A stretch of DNA of 64,000 nt from Siphonodentalium dalli (taxonomy: Eukaryota > Mollusca > Scaphopoda > Gadilida > Siphonodentaliidae). A program made the translations under genes and the position numbers. Within the stretch, counting starts at the first letter, position 1; every line of letters starts with the position of its first letter. Where the stretch lies: positions 129,411,990-129,475,989 of the forward strand of contig CP136067.1 of NCBI GenBank assembly GCA_032622095.1, in the 5' to 3' direction. Under the pieces are notes generated by a model, which did not search any database, was not told the DNA's origin, and was given only the letters and a program-made list of their open reading frames with translations. Below, piece after piece: positions 35,196 through 50,100 of this stretch.

Positions 35196-38100
35196 GTCAG
35201 TAAACAAAAACCTATTGGTCCATTGGAACATGTGTTCTTGAGAACAGTGGAAGAACAGCTGTCCGTTCCAACCGACTCCAACGATTTGCAATTTCCTGAT
35301 TTCAATTTGCAAATTGAAAATTTTCAATTTTTTGCACCAGATCAGATGTCTGTGTCAGTGTGTGAGATGTCATTTGAAAGTAGATGAGTGTATGTGCGTC
35401 AATTGAGACATATATCACCGGTAGAATCAATTATAATGGTATTTTTTCATCAATGATAATTGCAGAGGTCACCTTACGGATTTAGAACAAAATCGTGAGC
35501 AATATCATACGACTTCCCCGTCATCATAAGATAAGATAAGTTTATTGGGTCTAGAATCATGAAACATTGTAACAGAGTAAGAATAGGTAACATATGTATA
35601 TGTGTTATATGAGGTTGCAAATAGAATCTAGATGTGACTGTAGACTTAGTGAGTGTAGAGTATAAATGGAATCAGTAATAAGATAAGTATAAGCAGATTC
35701 ATTGTGACATGTCACAGAGTGGGACAAGTTTCATGAGATCTAGAGCCAACAGGGTTGCACAAAAAGCTGGTGTAGCCAATTTGATTCCATTGTGGACCCT
35801 GCTGACTTCAGATCACATGACTCCTCGACCACACCATGAAAATTGCTTTCATCGCCCAATGTTTTGAGTTTTTCAAAGAAATATAACTCTAATATTCCCG
35901 TTATTTAGTAAAAATATTACCTTTACTAAATAACGGGCACACCAAAAGAATCGCATCACAGAGAGACACGTTTCAAGAAGACTATATGAAAAAAACACTG
36001 TTACTAGTGTTAGGGTGGGTGGGCTTGGGGGAGGTTAGCGGCACAAATTAAAACAAACTTCAGCCCAAAGTCGTGTGAGATTGCTGAATCGTGCTGTGTG
36101 TGTATCGAATCGACGTTCTTGGATATTTGCGAATGGCAGGTCACAAAAAAATAAACACCGAACAAATTGCTTGATTATGGAACATGGGAATTGACCCAGG
36201 AACTTGAGGGACAGGGACGAGATGTCGCTCGTAAGCTGAATTCCGGTATTCTAAACAAGGCAACCCGACCATGGATCCGGAGCGGGGTGTTGCAATCTAT
36301 GGAATCACATGACACTCGATCTTTCTAGATCTTTTTGGATTTCGCGCTAAAACGAAAGCCGAATAAATAAGCTATCATTTAGTGCTCAAATAAACCACCG
36401 GGATCAATTAGAACCTGATAAAAGAATTTTTCGAAAATTAGGCGGACATTGTAATTGGTCAATCCGAACTTCACATGGATAAAAAGTAATATTTGAGACA
36501 GAAAAAAATATAATTTACCTGCCGCGCTCTCACCGGCCACGTGGAAAAATCCGTGGTTAGAGTAATGGTGTAACAAAAATAATAGTGGCTATAAATTAGT
36601 ATGGCAAGCCGAAGGGAGATAATTCACTTGTTCACTAGTTGTCACTTACGCTTTTAAAATCATGAAGCAAACCACGTTTACGACGGGGCGCTTTTTATGA
36701 AGCATAAGCTATATTAATTGAATATTAACAATATATTTCACTTGTTTGTTTTATGGTAGGTGAAGCTAAACATTGAATACGTACCATATATTCTGAGTGC
36801 CATGACCTTGTTCCCATTGCCTATGACACAACTTTAAATATCAAATTGTTGTCAATGCTGATTGCCGTTAATTATCAGTTTTACTAGTTACCTGAGTGCC
36901 TGGTCAAAACAGCTGATCGCTACAAGTGTTAGATTACTAGTAGATTTTATTTTGATAGCATTCATATGCATACATGTTGACAGTGCAGTGTTACAGAAAA
37001 TAGTATAACTTTATGGGTATATAAACTGTGTCTATTACTGTTTAACATAAGTAAGATTGGTTTCTATAGATTATACTGAAACTGATGTATAATGTAATAA
37101 TCTCATTTAAAGCTGTGATGTGTAATAGTAAGAGCACAGAATATTGAAAATCAGTTGGGTGCACTCACTGCACTGTCACATGACTGAATGTTATCAGGAT
37201 AACATAATAAGCAGGTCAATGCCCATTTATTTTCAATATGGTCCCCAGTGTGCTCAGGCCGGGGGACACAGTTTTTAGTTAATTAAGGGGGAGGTCAAGT
37301 GACACATTTTGAACTTCACATTCTTGGAGTTCTAAAGAAGTGAAAGCCAAGGCAATATTATCAAGGACATTCAATAAAGTGAGCTGGAGTGTCATTCATA
37401 TAACTTAGCTGCAGCATGCTGTGTCCTTCTTTAGGCTGTATTTCAGATATATATACATTACTCGCAAAATGTTGCTATTTTCTTTAAATTTTTCATGTTG
37501 TCCGCCACTTTCCCCTCATGGCACATTCAAACTGACAATTAATTCCATCAGTTTCATCATATTTCAACAGACAGAATATAACCTTAAGTAAGACAAGGAC
37601 ACAATAGTACCTAACTGAATGAATCCTAGTGTGTTCTAATTCATGGGTTCGACTTTGGAGCATTTCTCGAAATATGAATTTCTCATATCTTAAAACTGAA
37701 ATTTTTTCAAAGTCAAATTTTCTAACTTAGACCAATTCTAAGTTGTGAAACTCAATCAAATGGTTATGTTTATGTTCTACATTACTACAATATGCAAAAT
37801 ATTTCAAAAAACTCTCAAAAACGAAAAAGCATGTTATGTTGCTACAGTGAAACTTCGTTAAGTCGAATCGCAAGGGACAATTGGATTACTTCGAGTTATC
37901 CATGTGTTCGACTTAACCATTTCGACTATTTAGTGACCCCGAATTCCAACTAGTCGAATTAATTTGGAACATGTTTTCGTTTTGGGAAGACATGACTGAA
38001 TGAAATTATTCTCTGTATCAAGCGGTTTGAATATGATTTTTCATTTCGTTTGGCAACACTACTAATCCTCACACGGTGGAAATTGACCACCACACCTCGT

Positions 38101-41100
38101 AAATATGTTAAATAAACAATGCATTATGACAAACAAAGACTATAGGAAACTTCACAGCTTTTTATGCAATTGAATGGAAGCAAACTGAGTTATAATCACA
38201 TGGCGATGCGTCACCGATGTCACTTCGACTTAACCATAGTAATTAGTGTTATACATGTAAGCTGGCTGGTGGGACCAAATTTCGTTTCGACTTAAGCAGG
38301 AATTTCGACTTATCCACCTTCGACTTAACCGTGATTATTCTATTGGCTTTGCACACAAGCTCAGCCGGGACCAGGCAATGGCTTCGACTTAAGTGGGGTA
38401 TTCGAATAACCGACGTTCGACTTAACGAAGTTTGACTTTACTTAAAATCCGACGTTAACCAGAATCATAACTCTTATTTTGATTCTCATAAAAAGTCTTC
38501 ATTCCCTGGGAATGGGAAGATTCGGTCGCGGGAAGATTCGGCTCGGTATTTTTCGGTCGCGGGAAGATTCGGCTGAGAAGATTCGTCTGGGAAGATTCGG
38601 CCAGTCTATTGATCTTGTTAATTAGTGCAGGGATTGTGGCTTGTTGACAGCTTGGTCTTTGTCTTACTTAAAGAACATTTACATGTAGTTGTAACGTTAA
38701 CAACTAATTGAAACGATTGTGGGATCATTTACAAGGGTCTTGATTAACTCAGTTGTAGTAATAACACACTTTATTAGACGAATAATATAATACAAAATAT
38801 GAAACATGTTTACACAAGCTGAACTGAACGAAATTGACATTTATTCTTTATTTGAAAACACATAATTAAACATTAAAATCATGGATTACATCTATGGAAA
38901 CGATCACAAATCCACACTTTAATATGAAACATTAAAAATTATTTAAAGTCATAACATTAATAGATAATAAACATTTTATTACTTTATTTTTTTTAAATCG
39001 CGACCTCTTCTTGCTGTTATTGCATAGTGTTTCTATATCTATGCTTGTCGATTCTGTATATCTTGGTTACTACCTCTTGTGAAGTTCTGTTTTTTGTTAA
39101 AACGAAATATTGACGATGTATAAAGAGCGTTTCTTATCATCTTATTTTTATTTATGTGATAAGGTATGAATACAGAGCATTTTTTAATATAGTTTTTGTT
39201 CGAACATTGTTCAAATATACACCATTTGGAGACAAATACAAATAAACAGCGAGTATTTCTCACTGATATCATATCATTATCCAAAAGATAATTCTGTCTA
39301 TCGACAGTTATGCAAACACACTTAGTGCCAACGTGAACTGAGTGTGAAAAACTGAACTTCAATAATTATAATTATTTGCCTTGCATGCTTATTAAAAGTA
39401 ATTTCTTATATAGTGCTCGAACGTGATATTTGGATTTACCACACAATGCAGCACAATGCGTATTAGTAATAAAGATTTATCAATGTAAAAACTATTAAAA
39501 ATATATCCACAAAACTCATAAAACATACAATTACTTTCTTTACTATAAACATAAAATAATCATATAAACAAAACATCATAAAAGTAATAACTGGGATTTA
39601 TTCATGTGAAATATTATACAAAGATATGTTCACGACTCCACATAATTCATGAAAAACATACAAATAAACTTTCTTTATTATAAACATAAAAAAATAATCA
39701 TAACACTATTAAAATTCCTCCCCAAAATAGGTCTAAAGACTAAACCTAGGAAGATTCGGCCGATATAACCAGCCGAATCTTCATGGACCCCGATTCCCTG
39801 TAGAAACGCTATGTTTTGATTCTCGCAAAATTTGATGGATTTTAAGGCCTGGAGGAACACAATGACAATCATGCTCACATATATGGAGTCTCACTCCCAA
39901 GAAAACTGGCTAGGGAATGAGAATTCTGACTTGTTCGCAAATAGTCTGTCATCAGTGTTCAAATTGAATATTTAAAAAGCGAATATTATCAGGTGTATTT
40001 TGTGATCGCCTGATAAAGAATCATTGTAACATTATATTTCACAGTGAAGAAAACTGCAGGTGGTTATGAACGGTATGCTGACATGATGATTCAAAGGCGA
40101 AAGCAAGCTGCCAACAGTATTCTCGTCCAGATGCCAAACACTAATACAAGATCTTCCAATTCGGCCTATGCTTTCTTTGAAAAATACAAGATCAAGACTG
40201 CTATTCCATTCAGTAATGAACACCAAAAGGTCAGTTTTAAAGGGATGGGCCCACAAAACAGATTGAAAGTCATGGACCATCCTAGAGGGCGACTTGGGAG
40301 AATCTGCTCCGTAAAATGTGCCACTTCTTCCCATTTTTGTCTTGCTCCCTAAAATGTGCCACTTCTTCCCATTTTTGTCTTGCTCCCTAAAATGTACCAC
40401 TTCTTCCCATTTTTGTCTTGCTTCCTAAAATGTGCCACTTCTTCCCATTTTTGTCTTGGGGAGAAGTGACTTCTCTCTTATTTAACAGTATGCATATTTC
40501 AAAACTGTATGTTCTGATATTTTTAAGCGTATGTATGTACTGATTATAATGCTGTGCTTACTCATGATAATGTTATTATAAATGCGCTCTTGTATTGAAT
40601 ACAGTGATACTACTTAATTATTTGATTTGGATCACACAAAGGTGATGTTGAAGAGTAAATACAATTTATGATTTTATTTATGATTTCTCCCTGATACCAG
40701 TGTCACAGTTAGGATTTCGACAATTCGTAATTTCATTAAATTAGTACATTTTATTTTGAAGCAAGATCAGGGGGGGGGTCGGAAAAAAATTTCAGGCACG
40801 TATGGCATTTTTTCCCTTTCGATCATTTTTTGTACCCACCGCCAAATTTTTTTCCGTTTTCGGCAGTTTTTTTCCGACCATTTTTTTACACCCACCCCCC
40901 CTTTTAACACTAAAACAGAGATTTGCGGGGGGAAATTCACTGTAAACAGCTGTATATGAATTTCTGTGCATACTATTTATCATGGATGTTAACATGGACA
41001 TGTAAATAGGAATGAGTAATTTTGAGGTCATTCGGCCAAAAAAACATGGCTGCCAGTGGCCATCTTGGATTTCAAAATTTGCAACAAAATACAACACGAT

Positions 41101-44100
41101 AACTGCCTGCAGTCAGTTTACCAGTTAGAATTACATTATTTCTCTCATTCAAACTGATTCAAAGTGGTTTTGAAGCCCAACTCATTGCCAAAACACTAAA
41201 AACAAGCAGGAATTTTTTTTTTTAGTTGCGGAAAAAATTGCTTGTTGGTGGCTTTGACCACCCACCCACCCCGGCATACGTGCCGGAAGAAATTTTTTCA
41301 CCCCCCCCCCCCCCCCCTGGCAAGATAGGATAATATTTTCTCTACATATTGAAGTCAAAATTAGGCATATAATGCAACAGCTTGCACAGGTGACGCAAAG
41401 TGGAATGCGGTATTATTTGTTTTGTTTGGTGGATTTGTGGAAACCAGTTGTATGCATATAACGTGATTCAAAGTCACAATGATGCTAATCACGCTATTGT
41501 TTGACATGTTCGAACATCTAAAGAATTCCAAGCTTTTCGTTGTGTATTAATTGTAACACATCAAATCTGCCACATGTGTTAATTAATACCGTTCACCGCA
41601 CCTGATGTCGAGGTTATTTTTAATAGCGACATAATTCATCTGTTAAGGCCAACAAGTTAATTCGGGTCCTATTAAACACCAAGCCAAACCAAGCCATACC
41701 AAGCCATAGGAAATATAAAGAAAAATTGAATATTCTATATTATTATGTATATGTGATGTTTATATGACAAAATAAAACTATTTTAATGATATTTGATGGA
41801 CAAAAGACTAATTAAACTGCCTAGAACACAGCGCGACGGACACCAAGCTACAGCTTGGTGTTTGGACAATTTGCATTTGTCAGATTTTCCTCTTCTCAAC
41901 TGTCTCGTATTTAACTTTACTCAATTTATCTGGGAATGATTTTCTGTCTGTAATCAGGATCTACTGAATGGTTATATAAATGGATGCCCTTGTAAAATGG
42001 AGTTTTTTAATAAACATCCTTGAAAATCCATAAATTGAATATTTTACAAAATTTTGACACATTTATTTCACAAAATTGACCGATTACACCTTTCTTGATC
42101 GTTTTTGGTTTTTAGGATGTTGTTTTTGATGGGTTAATGTACTTATTCCCACTGAGATAACATTAGTTTGAGGTGAAACTATAAATGCACTGGACTAATT
42201 CTAGAGTTATTTTCCTTCGTTTATCTGGAAATGTTGATTTTGTTTTAATTATAGAACTTTGTGCTGTTTGAGTTCAATAAGAGCCAGAGTATCAGCAAAA
42301 TCCTAGCGAACACCAGCCACTTTGAAAACAGCATGAGGATTCCAGTGCAATCGCGACTGATGTATTTCAAGTTTGCCAAACAAACGTCCAAGATGCTACC
42401 AAAATTAATCACACCGAAAGTCAATAAAGTAGACAGGACCACTCTGGGAGGATCTGATACAGTGAGTATATTAACCCCTTCTTCACTAAATGGATTCTCC
42501 CATCCAATTATAAAATTATGTATCGCAATAGTCTATTATTCATCTGGAGGGGTGTTCAGGATATATGTATATGTAAGCAGATGACAGACAGACGAACAGA
42601 TAATACAATGCAGAAGAATTTATATTAATATTTATATTAATTTACTTATTATCTGAACATTTCCTTAGGGAACTTCTCATCAATCAAGCCTGAGTTTAGT
42701 GTGTCTGTCATTGGCAGAATGAGGTCCCCAGAAGGTGAATTTAGTGACGCTATCGCGCATAGCAGGCTAGTATCACTAAATTCACCCTCTGGGAACCTCA
42801 TTCTGCATGGCCTCATCTGCTATGGGAGACAAAGGCTCAGATTGAAGTTCCCAAATGGTGAATATCGTGATGTACACCCATTGCGAACCTCGATTATCCA
42901 ATGTGTCGTCTGCCAATTTGGAGATATAGAGAAACTAAACTAAAAAAGAAATAGAATCTATGTGAAGAAGTTTCTATAGAAATTTGATAATAAAGAAACT
43001 TTCCAGAGAAGATGGAGCCTAAACAGATTGAGGTCCCCAGAGGGTGAATTTAGTGATGCTAGCCCGCTTTGCGGGATAGCGTCACTAAATTCACCCTCTG
43101 GTGACCTCATTCTGCAAATGACAGGCACACTAAACTCAGACTTGTCATCAATCAGTATTTAGTGTAAAAGGGTTTAATAATTGAGATTAAATTTGAATAT
43201 TTGTCCCTGGAACATGCATTCTGATTTGCTGATAAGTGCTATCATCTGCTACCCGTAACTTAAGTTTTCCATTCACCATTTGACGGCAAATTGGTGCGAA
43301 AAATCTGCCATTGGTCAAACCTTGAAATAGTGTGTCTGACATTTGCAGAATGAGGTCCCCAGGGGGTGAATTTAGTGATGCTACCACACACAGCGAGCTA
43401 GCATCACCAAATTCACTGTCTGGGGACCTCATTCTGCTTAGACCTCATCTTCTGGGAAGTATCTATAGTTTCAAATTAACATTGTTTTTAGTTACTTTCT
43501 CCCTTCTGTTCAGTTTCTTTTTCCCCTACTTTGTAGAATATAAATTGCTTAATCGAGGTGACTAATGGGTGAACATCACCAACTTCAATTGGGGAACTTC
43601 AATCTGATCCTAGGTTTCCCATAGCAGTTGAGGCCGAAGCAGAATGAGGTCCCCAGAGGGTGCATTTGATGATGCTAGCCCATTATGCAGGATCCCTCTG
43701 GGACCTCATTCTGCAAAAATCATAATCATTTTCTAATTAACATAATAAAGTTCGAGCATTGACATTGATATCATTGCGCCAAGCTCTTATGTCACTGCGC
43801 ATACCAATAATACATGTGCGTCTTACTAAAAACTATGAGGCAGGTTTTAGGAGCTAATTTTGTTTTAATTTTGTTTTTTTTCCAGGTTTCGAGTGAGATG
43901 TTAGATTTTTGTGCTGAATCACAACTTTCTGATCTTGGTATCCAGCTGAGATTTTTTATTTGCTCTCTTCTTGAAGATGCCTTATCTGGGATGTTTCCGT
44001 ATTGTTCCATTACACCGTTTGGATCGTGTGTTAATGGCTTTGGACAGGAGAACTGTGACCTTGACATGAACATAGACCTGTTGCCAACTTCCTGTAATGT

Positions 44101-47100
44101 AAGTGACCATATAATAATGACCCTCGTCCATCCGTCCATCCAGAACTTTGTCCAAGCGTGTATTCTGTCATTAGAATTTACCTATTATGGCCCTTTGTTG
44201 AAATTACCACGGGCGTATTTTGTCATGACATAGTGATGCTCTTGTTTTAAACTTGGCACATATATCAACCAGCATGGGAACCTGTGCACCTCGATTTTGA
44301 GTTTGGTAGGACTCATTTGGTGGAGTTATTGCCATTTTTTGACATAGAATCATATATTCTGGGATGCATCTTTTGTCCAAGCCTGTATTCTGTCGTTTTC
44401 CAGTCTATTTTTTAAAACTTGGCACATATATTAACCATCATTGGAACCTGTGATTCTCAGTTTGGTTGGACCAATTTTTCCGGAGTTGCCGCCATTTTTG
44501 CCAATTTTTCTTGATTTTCAGCTCGTTAGCACAATAACATGAACAAATATTGACCAATTTTAACAATGTTTGGCATAGGAGATGGTTTCCAAAATATCTT
44601 GAACGAGTTCGAAAACCAGAATTGTCCAATTTTTCTTCTTCCACATTTATGGCCCTTATTTTGCCAATTTTTTTTTATTTTCAATATTTGAAGTTTCTGG
44701 ATGATGACTTTTATTCCGAACATAACCATTCCTTCAGTTAGCCACCATGTGGGGGGACATTGTAGTCGATCAACCTTTTATTTAGAAATAAAAGTTACCA
44801 AATTATGTAAATTTCCTCAGGAATATACTAATAGTATATTATAACTAGAATGTACTCACTGGAGCTGCCTATACTTGCGCCCATCACACATTTGACATGT
44901 TTTGTTTTGTATTACCAACACCAATTTGGATCACGGGTGTTGGCTCCTCGTTTGAGAGATCGATAAAAACAAATCTAGATTTCAAGTTGATCTATTACAC
45001 TAATGATACGTAGGAGTTGTTTGACATATTTATAGAACAATAGAGACATCGTTTACATGAAGGGTGTGAAGATGATTGATTGCCGATGATGGTAAAATAT
45101 ATTATATACCAATTGGGTTAAATTACTAGTTTGAATAGAATAATGTCAAGCGTGTATGCCATAGCACTTCAGCGGCACAAACCGTCAAAGTAAGTTACAA
45201 ATACCGACACAAATAAATAAAAGACACGCGACCACGCGAACAGTGTGTCAATGTGAGCATGTCCTATACAGTCTTCAGGAACATATCATCAAAATGTCTA
45301 TTGCGTTGAAAATGAGAAAGGTTGTTTTCCCAGTTAATTAATAAGGCATTTAATAATCCGTATGTTTCAACATTCACATTTTTCAGTGCAATTGTTTCTC
45401 AATTGAACAACACGCTCGACTGTTTGGCCGGACATGATTTATATGTACCATGATCTTTCGAAAATGTTTTGAACTTCAAAGAAACTTTCCAGAAATATGT
45501 TCGCACCTCACTGTCTCTGCGAAAAAAAACTATTCCGCGCGCATCTTTTAGACATGATCTAAACACATTTCCCGTGTTTCAAGTTACATAAAATAGGCTT
45601 CTAATGGGCAGTACTATTGCCCACTTTTATTTTTCATGCAGTATATATATATTTATAATAATAGAACACGAAGTTGTTGGCAGTTAGAATGGTTTAGCCT
45701 GCCCGTGCAATACGGGTCTCAGCTGTCTGGACATCGACGCGATCATGTCTGGTGTTTTGCGCGCCCATGTAGCTTGTGACGTCCTGATGTGCGTCATGAC
45801 GTCATCACGTCTTGATCGGTTTCCAGAAAGAAATAATTCAATATTGTTCATTTATGAACGATTTATAACCAAAATAAAACCACATAACAATGCAAATTAA
45901 GTATATATGTTGATTTAAATTACAATTGATGCAACCATTTCATATTATTCCGTGTGCATTCTTTACATTATGTACTTCCGGTATGACGTAACATATTCAC
46001 GGAAGGACAGACAACAGACAAAGATCCGCACCGAAAACATTACTTGCGTCCAGCATGGACTGGCGCAAGTAATGATATTATCCACAAAACACACTGGTGC
46101 GAGCCAACTGTTTGTTTATATACAGTACATAAAGAATGTGCGATAAGAAAAACTCTCAACACCATGGCAATATTTTTGGGAGATTGATTCACTATGACCC
46201 ATTCAACACCAAAATATTGAGCGGTGATGATTAGCGAGCGCTATATGATATGTTGTAAACAACATGGTACAGTTTTAACCAAAGTTAACTTAGTGAGATC
46301 TCCCCGGTGTTGAATGTTATGCTTATTGTACACTCTTTAAGTACGTACTGTAAGTTAAGATGGCTTTTGTTTACTAACATTGCGTACGATCTTGACAATA
46401 ACACTGGATTTATGTTGTTTGTGCTGGATTTACCATAATGTTTCTTCCTCTTGAAGACTTGACGTGCCAGATATTTCAATTCAAGGCTGCACATAATCAC
46501 ATATAGATGAGAGTGTTTCAGTTGGTGTTTTTAAAGATTTATTACACGCTTGTTCCCAGAAGTACAGTGTTATTGCTGTTCCATATTTACAAATACGTAT
46601 GGAACGTTCCATACGCATCTCATTGACGTAAAATGACGTTCGCCTCAACCATGAAACCGGAACTATAAAATAAAAGCATCATCACACATGACAAAACACG
46701 CCATCTATGTGCTTAAATAAACATTCTAAGTCTGTAATTTTAATGCACGGATTCTAGGATGCGAAGCGTGTAATAAACACAGAACGACACGATGTGTAAA
46801 TGGGTTAGTCGATATGGCACTCGTGCTGTCGCGGAGGGGATAGAACTCGAGGCGCAAGCGCCTCTCGTTCTATCCTTCCGCGACAGCACGAGTGCCGTAT
46901 CGACTAACCCATTTACACATCATGTCGTTCTGTGTATATATTCAGGGTTCCAGACTTCCAACCACAACAAGAACAAGAGACATTTAATTTATCATCATTT
47001 TCGCTTTATTCTGTTGAAAAAAATGGTTAATATATAAACTAAACTTATAAACACCAAAGAATATCATTTTGTTATTGGAAAATTAACTAATTTTGGTGAC

Positions 47101-50100
47101 CCTCTAAACCATTGAACTGATATGAAATAGATATGTAGAAAATTCTATATTAAACAAAACAGCGTCTTTTTAATATGTGGACCTTTCATTGCAAACATGA
47201 TATTTTATAACATAACATAAATTGTCAGCAAAGTTGTGATGTCTTTTAGCCCAAAGATACAGCATATGAAATATAATTTGAAGTTGCAATCTGTCTGTTC
47301 ACAGTGTATGTATGTAAGGTATTGGATTATTAATCATTGAATTGATATCTTTATTTCTTTGAAGGTTTTCAGGTCTTCCGATTATACCACGAATTGTGAT
47401 AAATTGTTCCAATGATGCATTTGCATTTCGCCATTTATATACTAGAATCTAAATAGAAATTAAAATACCAATCGTAAAAATTCGCCTGGAGCCCTGAATA
47501 CATTTTACGGATCATGCACATCCTGGATTTAACAATTATAGAAACATTCATCTATAATCAGGTCAGGCCCATCATGAATTGAACTATTTTAGTTGTATTT
47601 AACTATAATAGGTAAATATGAACATCGTCATTTAGTTAATTCGATACAAGAGTCATAACCCAACATCATATTTAACAAAAAATGAATAAAAAATAGTGTT
47701 CTACTAAATCAGTACCATGTTTGTTTATGTGATGAAAATAAATATGTCTCGATCCGTGCGAAAGATTAGTCTGACACGATGGCACATGATAAGAAAGTCA
47801 ACTTACATTCAATTGGTCTAAATACTGTTATGGATGAGCGATTAAGTGATCATATTATTGTCAACTTACATTCAATTGGTCTAAATACTGTTATACATGA
47901 GCGATTGAGTGATCATATTATTGTCATTTAGAAAAGCAACATTGTGTCATTAACTAAAATAAGCCAGCACAAAAGGTTGCAAAACAAATTTTACCGGGAG
48001 ACTGACAAGCCTTGAAATAGGGTGTCTGTCATTTGCAGAATGAGGTCCCCAGAGGGTGAATTTAGTGATGCTACACCACATAGCGGGCTAGCATCACCAA
48101 TTCACCCTCTGGGAACCTCATTCTGCTGAGGTGTAAGCAGAATGAGGTCCCCAGAGGGTGAATTTGGTGACGCTAGCCCGCTATGCGGGGTAGCATCACT
48201 AAATTCACCCTCTGGGGACCTCATTCTGCAAATGACAGACACCCTATTTCAAGGCTTGGCTGTGCACTGACATGCTCGATCCCATAGTTTCCACAAAACA
48301 GGGAAATTATGGAGTTAGCACTGTCAAGATAAACTGTAGTACTTAAATATAACTATAATAGTTGAATTCAGGATGTGCCTGACCTGATAATAGTTAAATT
48401 TGACAGTCTGAACTCCACTTCTTCCCTGCTTTTGTGGAAACTATGGGATCGTTCATCTCAGTGCACAGGGTCGTTCATGCTGTACCAGCACAGCTCCCAT
48501 TATGGACATTGTAAAACATACAGTGTGCATTCTCTTATATACATGTATGTGAGGCTCCCTATGTGAGACTCACAAATATAAGAGAATTCACTGGCACATA
48601 GTATTTAATGCTGCAACAGCACGGCTTCACTGTGGACCTTGTAAGCCAGTACATTGTGAAGCTTGTAAGCCAGTACATTGTCTTATATATGCTAGGCTCC
48701 CTATGGGGGACTCTTAAATATAAGAGAATTGTCTGGCGCAGGGTCTTTAATGCTGCACCAGCGTATATATAAGAGAATTGTCTGGCGCAGGGTCTTTAAT
48801 GCTGCACCAGTGTATATATAAGAGAATTCTCTGGTGCAGGGTCTTTAATGCTGCACCAGCGTATATATAAGAGAATTCTCTGGCGCAGGGTCTTTAATGC
48901 TGCACCAGTGTATATATAAGAGAATTCTCTGGTGCAGGGTCTTTAATGCTGCACCAGCGTATATATAAGAGAATTCTCTGGCGCAGGGTCTTTAATGCTG
49001 CACCAGCGTATATATAAGAGAATTCTCTGGCGCAGGGTCTTTAATGCTGCACCAGTGTATATATAAGAGAATTCTCTGGCGCAGGGTCTTTAATGCTGCA
49101 CCAGTGTATATATAAGAGAATTCTCTGGCGCAGGGTCTTTAATGCTGCACCAGTGTATATATAAGAGAATTCTCTGGCGCAGGGTCTTTAATGCTCCCGT
49201 CATGGACATTGTAAGCCAGTGCATTGTCTTATATAGGCGATGCTTCCTACGGTATACTCGTATATAGGAGAATGCACTGGCACATGATCTTTAATGCTGC
49301 ACCAGCATCAAAGGATAAATAACACTCGTAACTGTTTTTAATAATTTTTCTGAACTACCCCGGTATTATTTTGGGTTATGCTTCATTTATCAAATTCACA
49401 AACTGCGATATCCATATTCAACTATTAATGTTGAACATATAGACAGAACACAACACGCATCTTAATCGAGAGTCTTTTATCGAATGAGTTGCGGATGGCG
49501 CAAGGATATATTTCGCGAGAGCGCAGCTCGAGTGAAATATAACTTTGCGCTGTCCGAAACGAGTTCGATAAAAGATTCAAAATTATGATGCAAGTTGTGT
49601 TCTGTATTTATTCTACACCGTTCAGTCAGATAAGTTCAATCCATGAATGTCACATTCATTGTTACTATAGCTACCTTTTATTGTGATTTAAGTCTGACAA
49701 ATAACCAGTTATTATGGGGGGATCAACGGAAGTGGACGATCGACCTAATGTACGTCATCTTTCTTGGCGACAACATCAACAAGAATAGTTCCAGCTTGTA
49801 TTCCACTAGAGGTATACACTAATATGTATTCAATGGCTGGGATTCCGTTTAATACATGTGACTCACGTCAATGGGTGTGGAATAAAGATCATGCCATGAA
49901 TCTCTACTTTGGCTAACGCTCGTAGAGATGATATTCCACCAGGACAAAACCTGGGAACTTTTTGAAGTTTTTACAGGGAACATTATAGAATCGAAAAGAT
50001 AATGCAGGGAATATATTTTGTAGTTGTTATCTGTTCCTTAATAATGTACTTCAGTGTAGGTGAATGTCACAACTCGAAATTTCATGATTTAAGTGAATTT

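Noticed and set aside
35184-35387. Short open frame starting inside MTPAP exon 1
   Set aside because: It starts in exon 1 in another frame and runs over the donor; no domain. The exon 1 reading fits the phase of exon 2.
39039-39362. 107-residue minus-strand frame in intron 1
   Set aside because: Strongly AT-driven composition (Asn, Lys, Ile, Phe), no domain, inside a probable repeat.
48763-49200. CRISPR-like regular array
   Set aside because: Units are contiguous 49-bp tandem repeats without unique spacers, in an animal intron.
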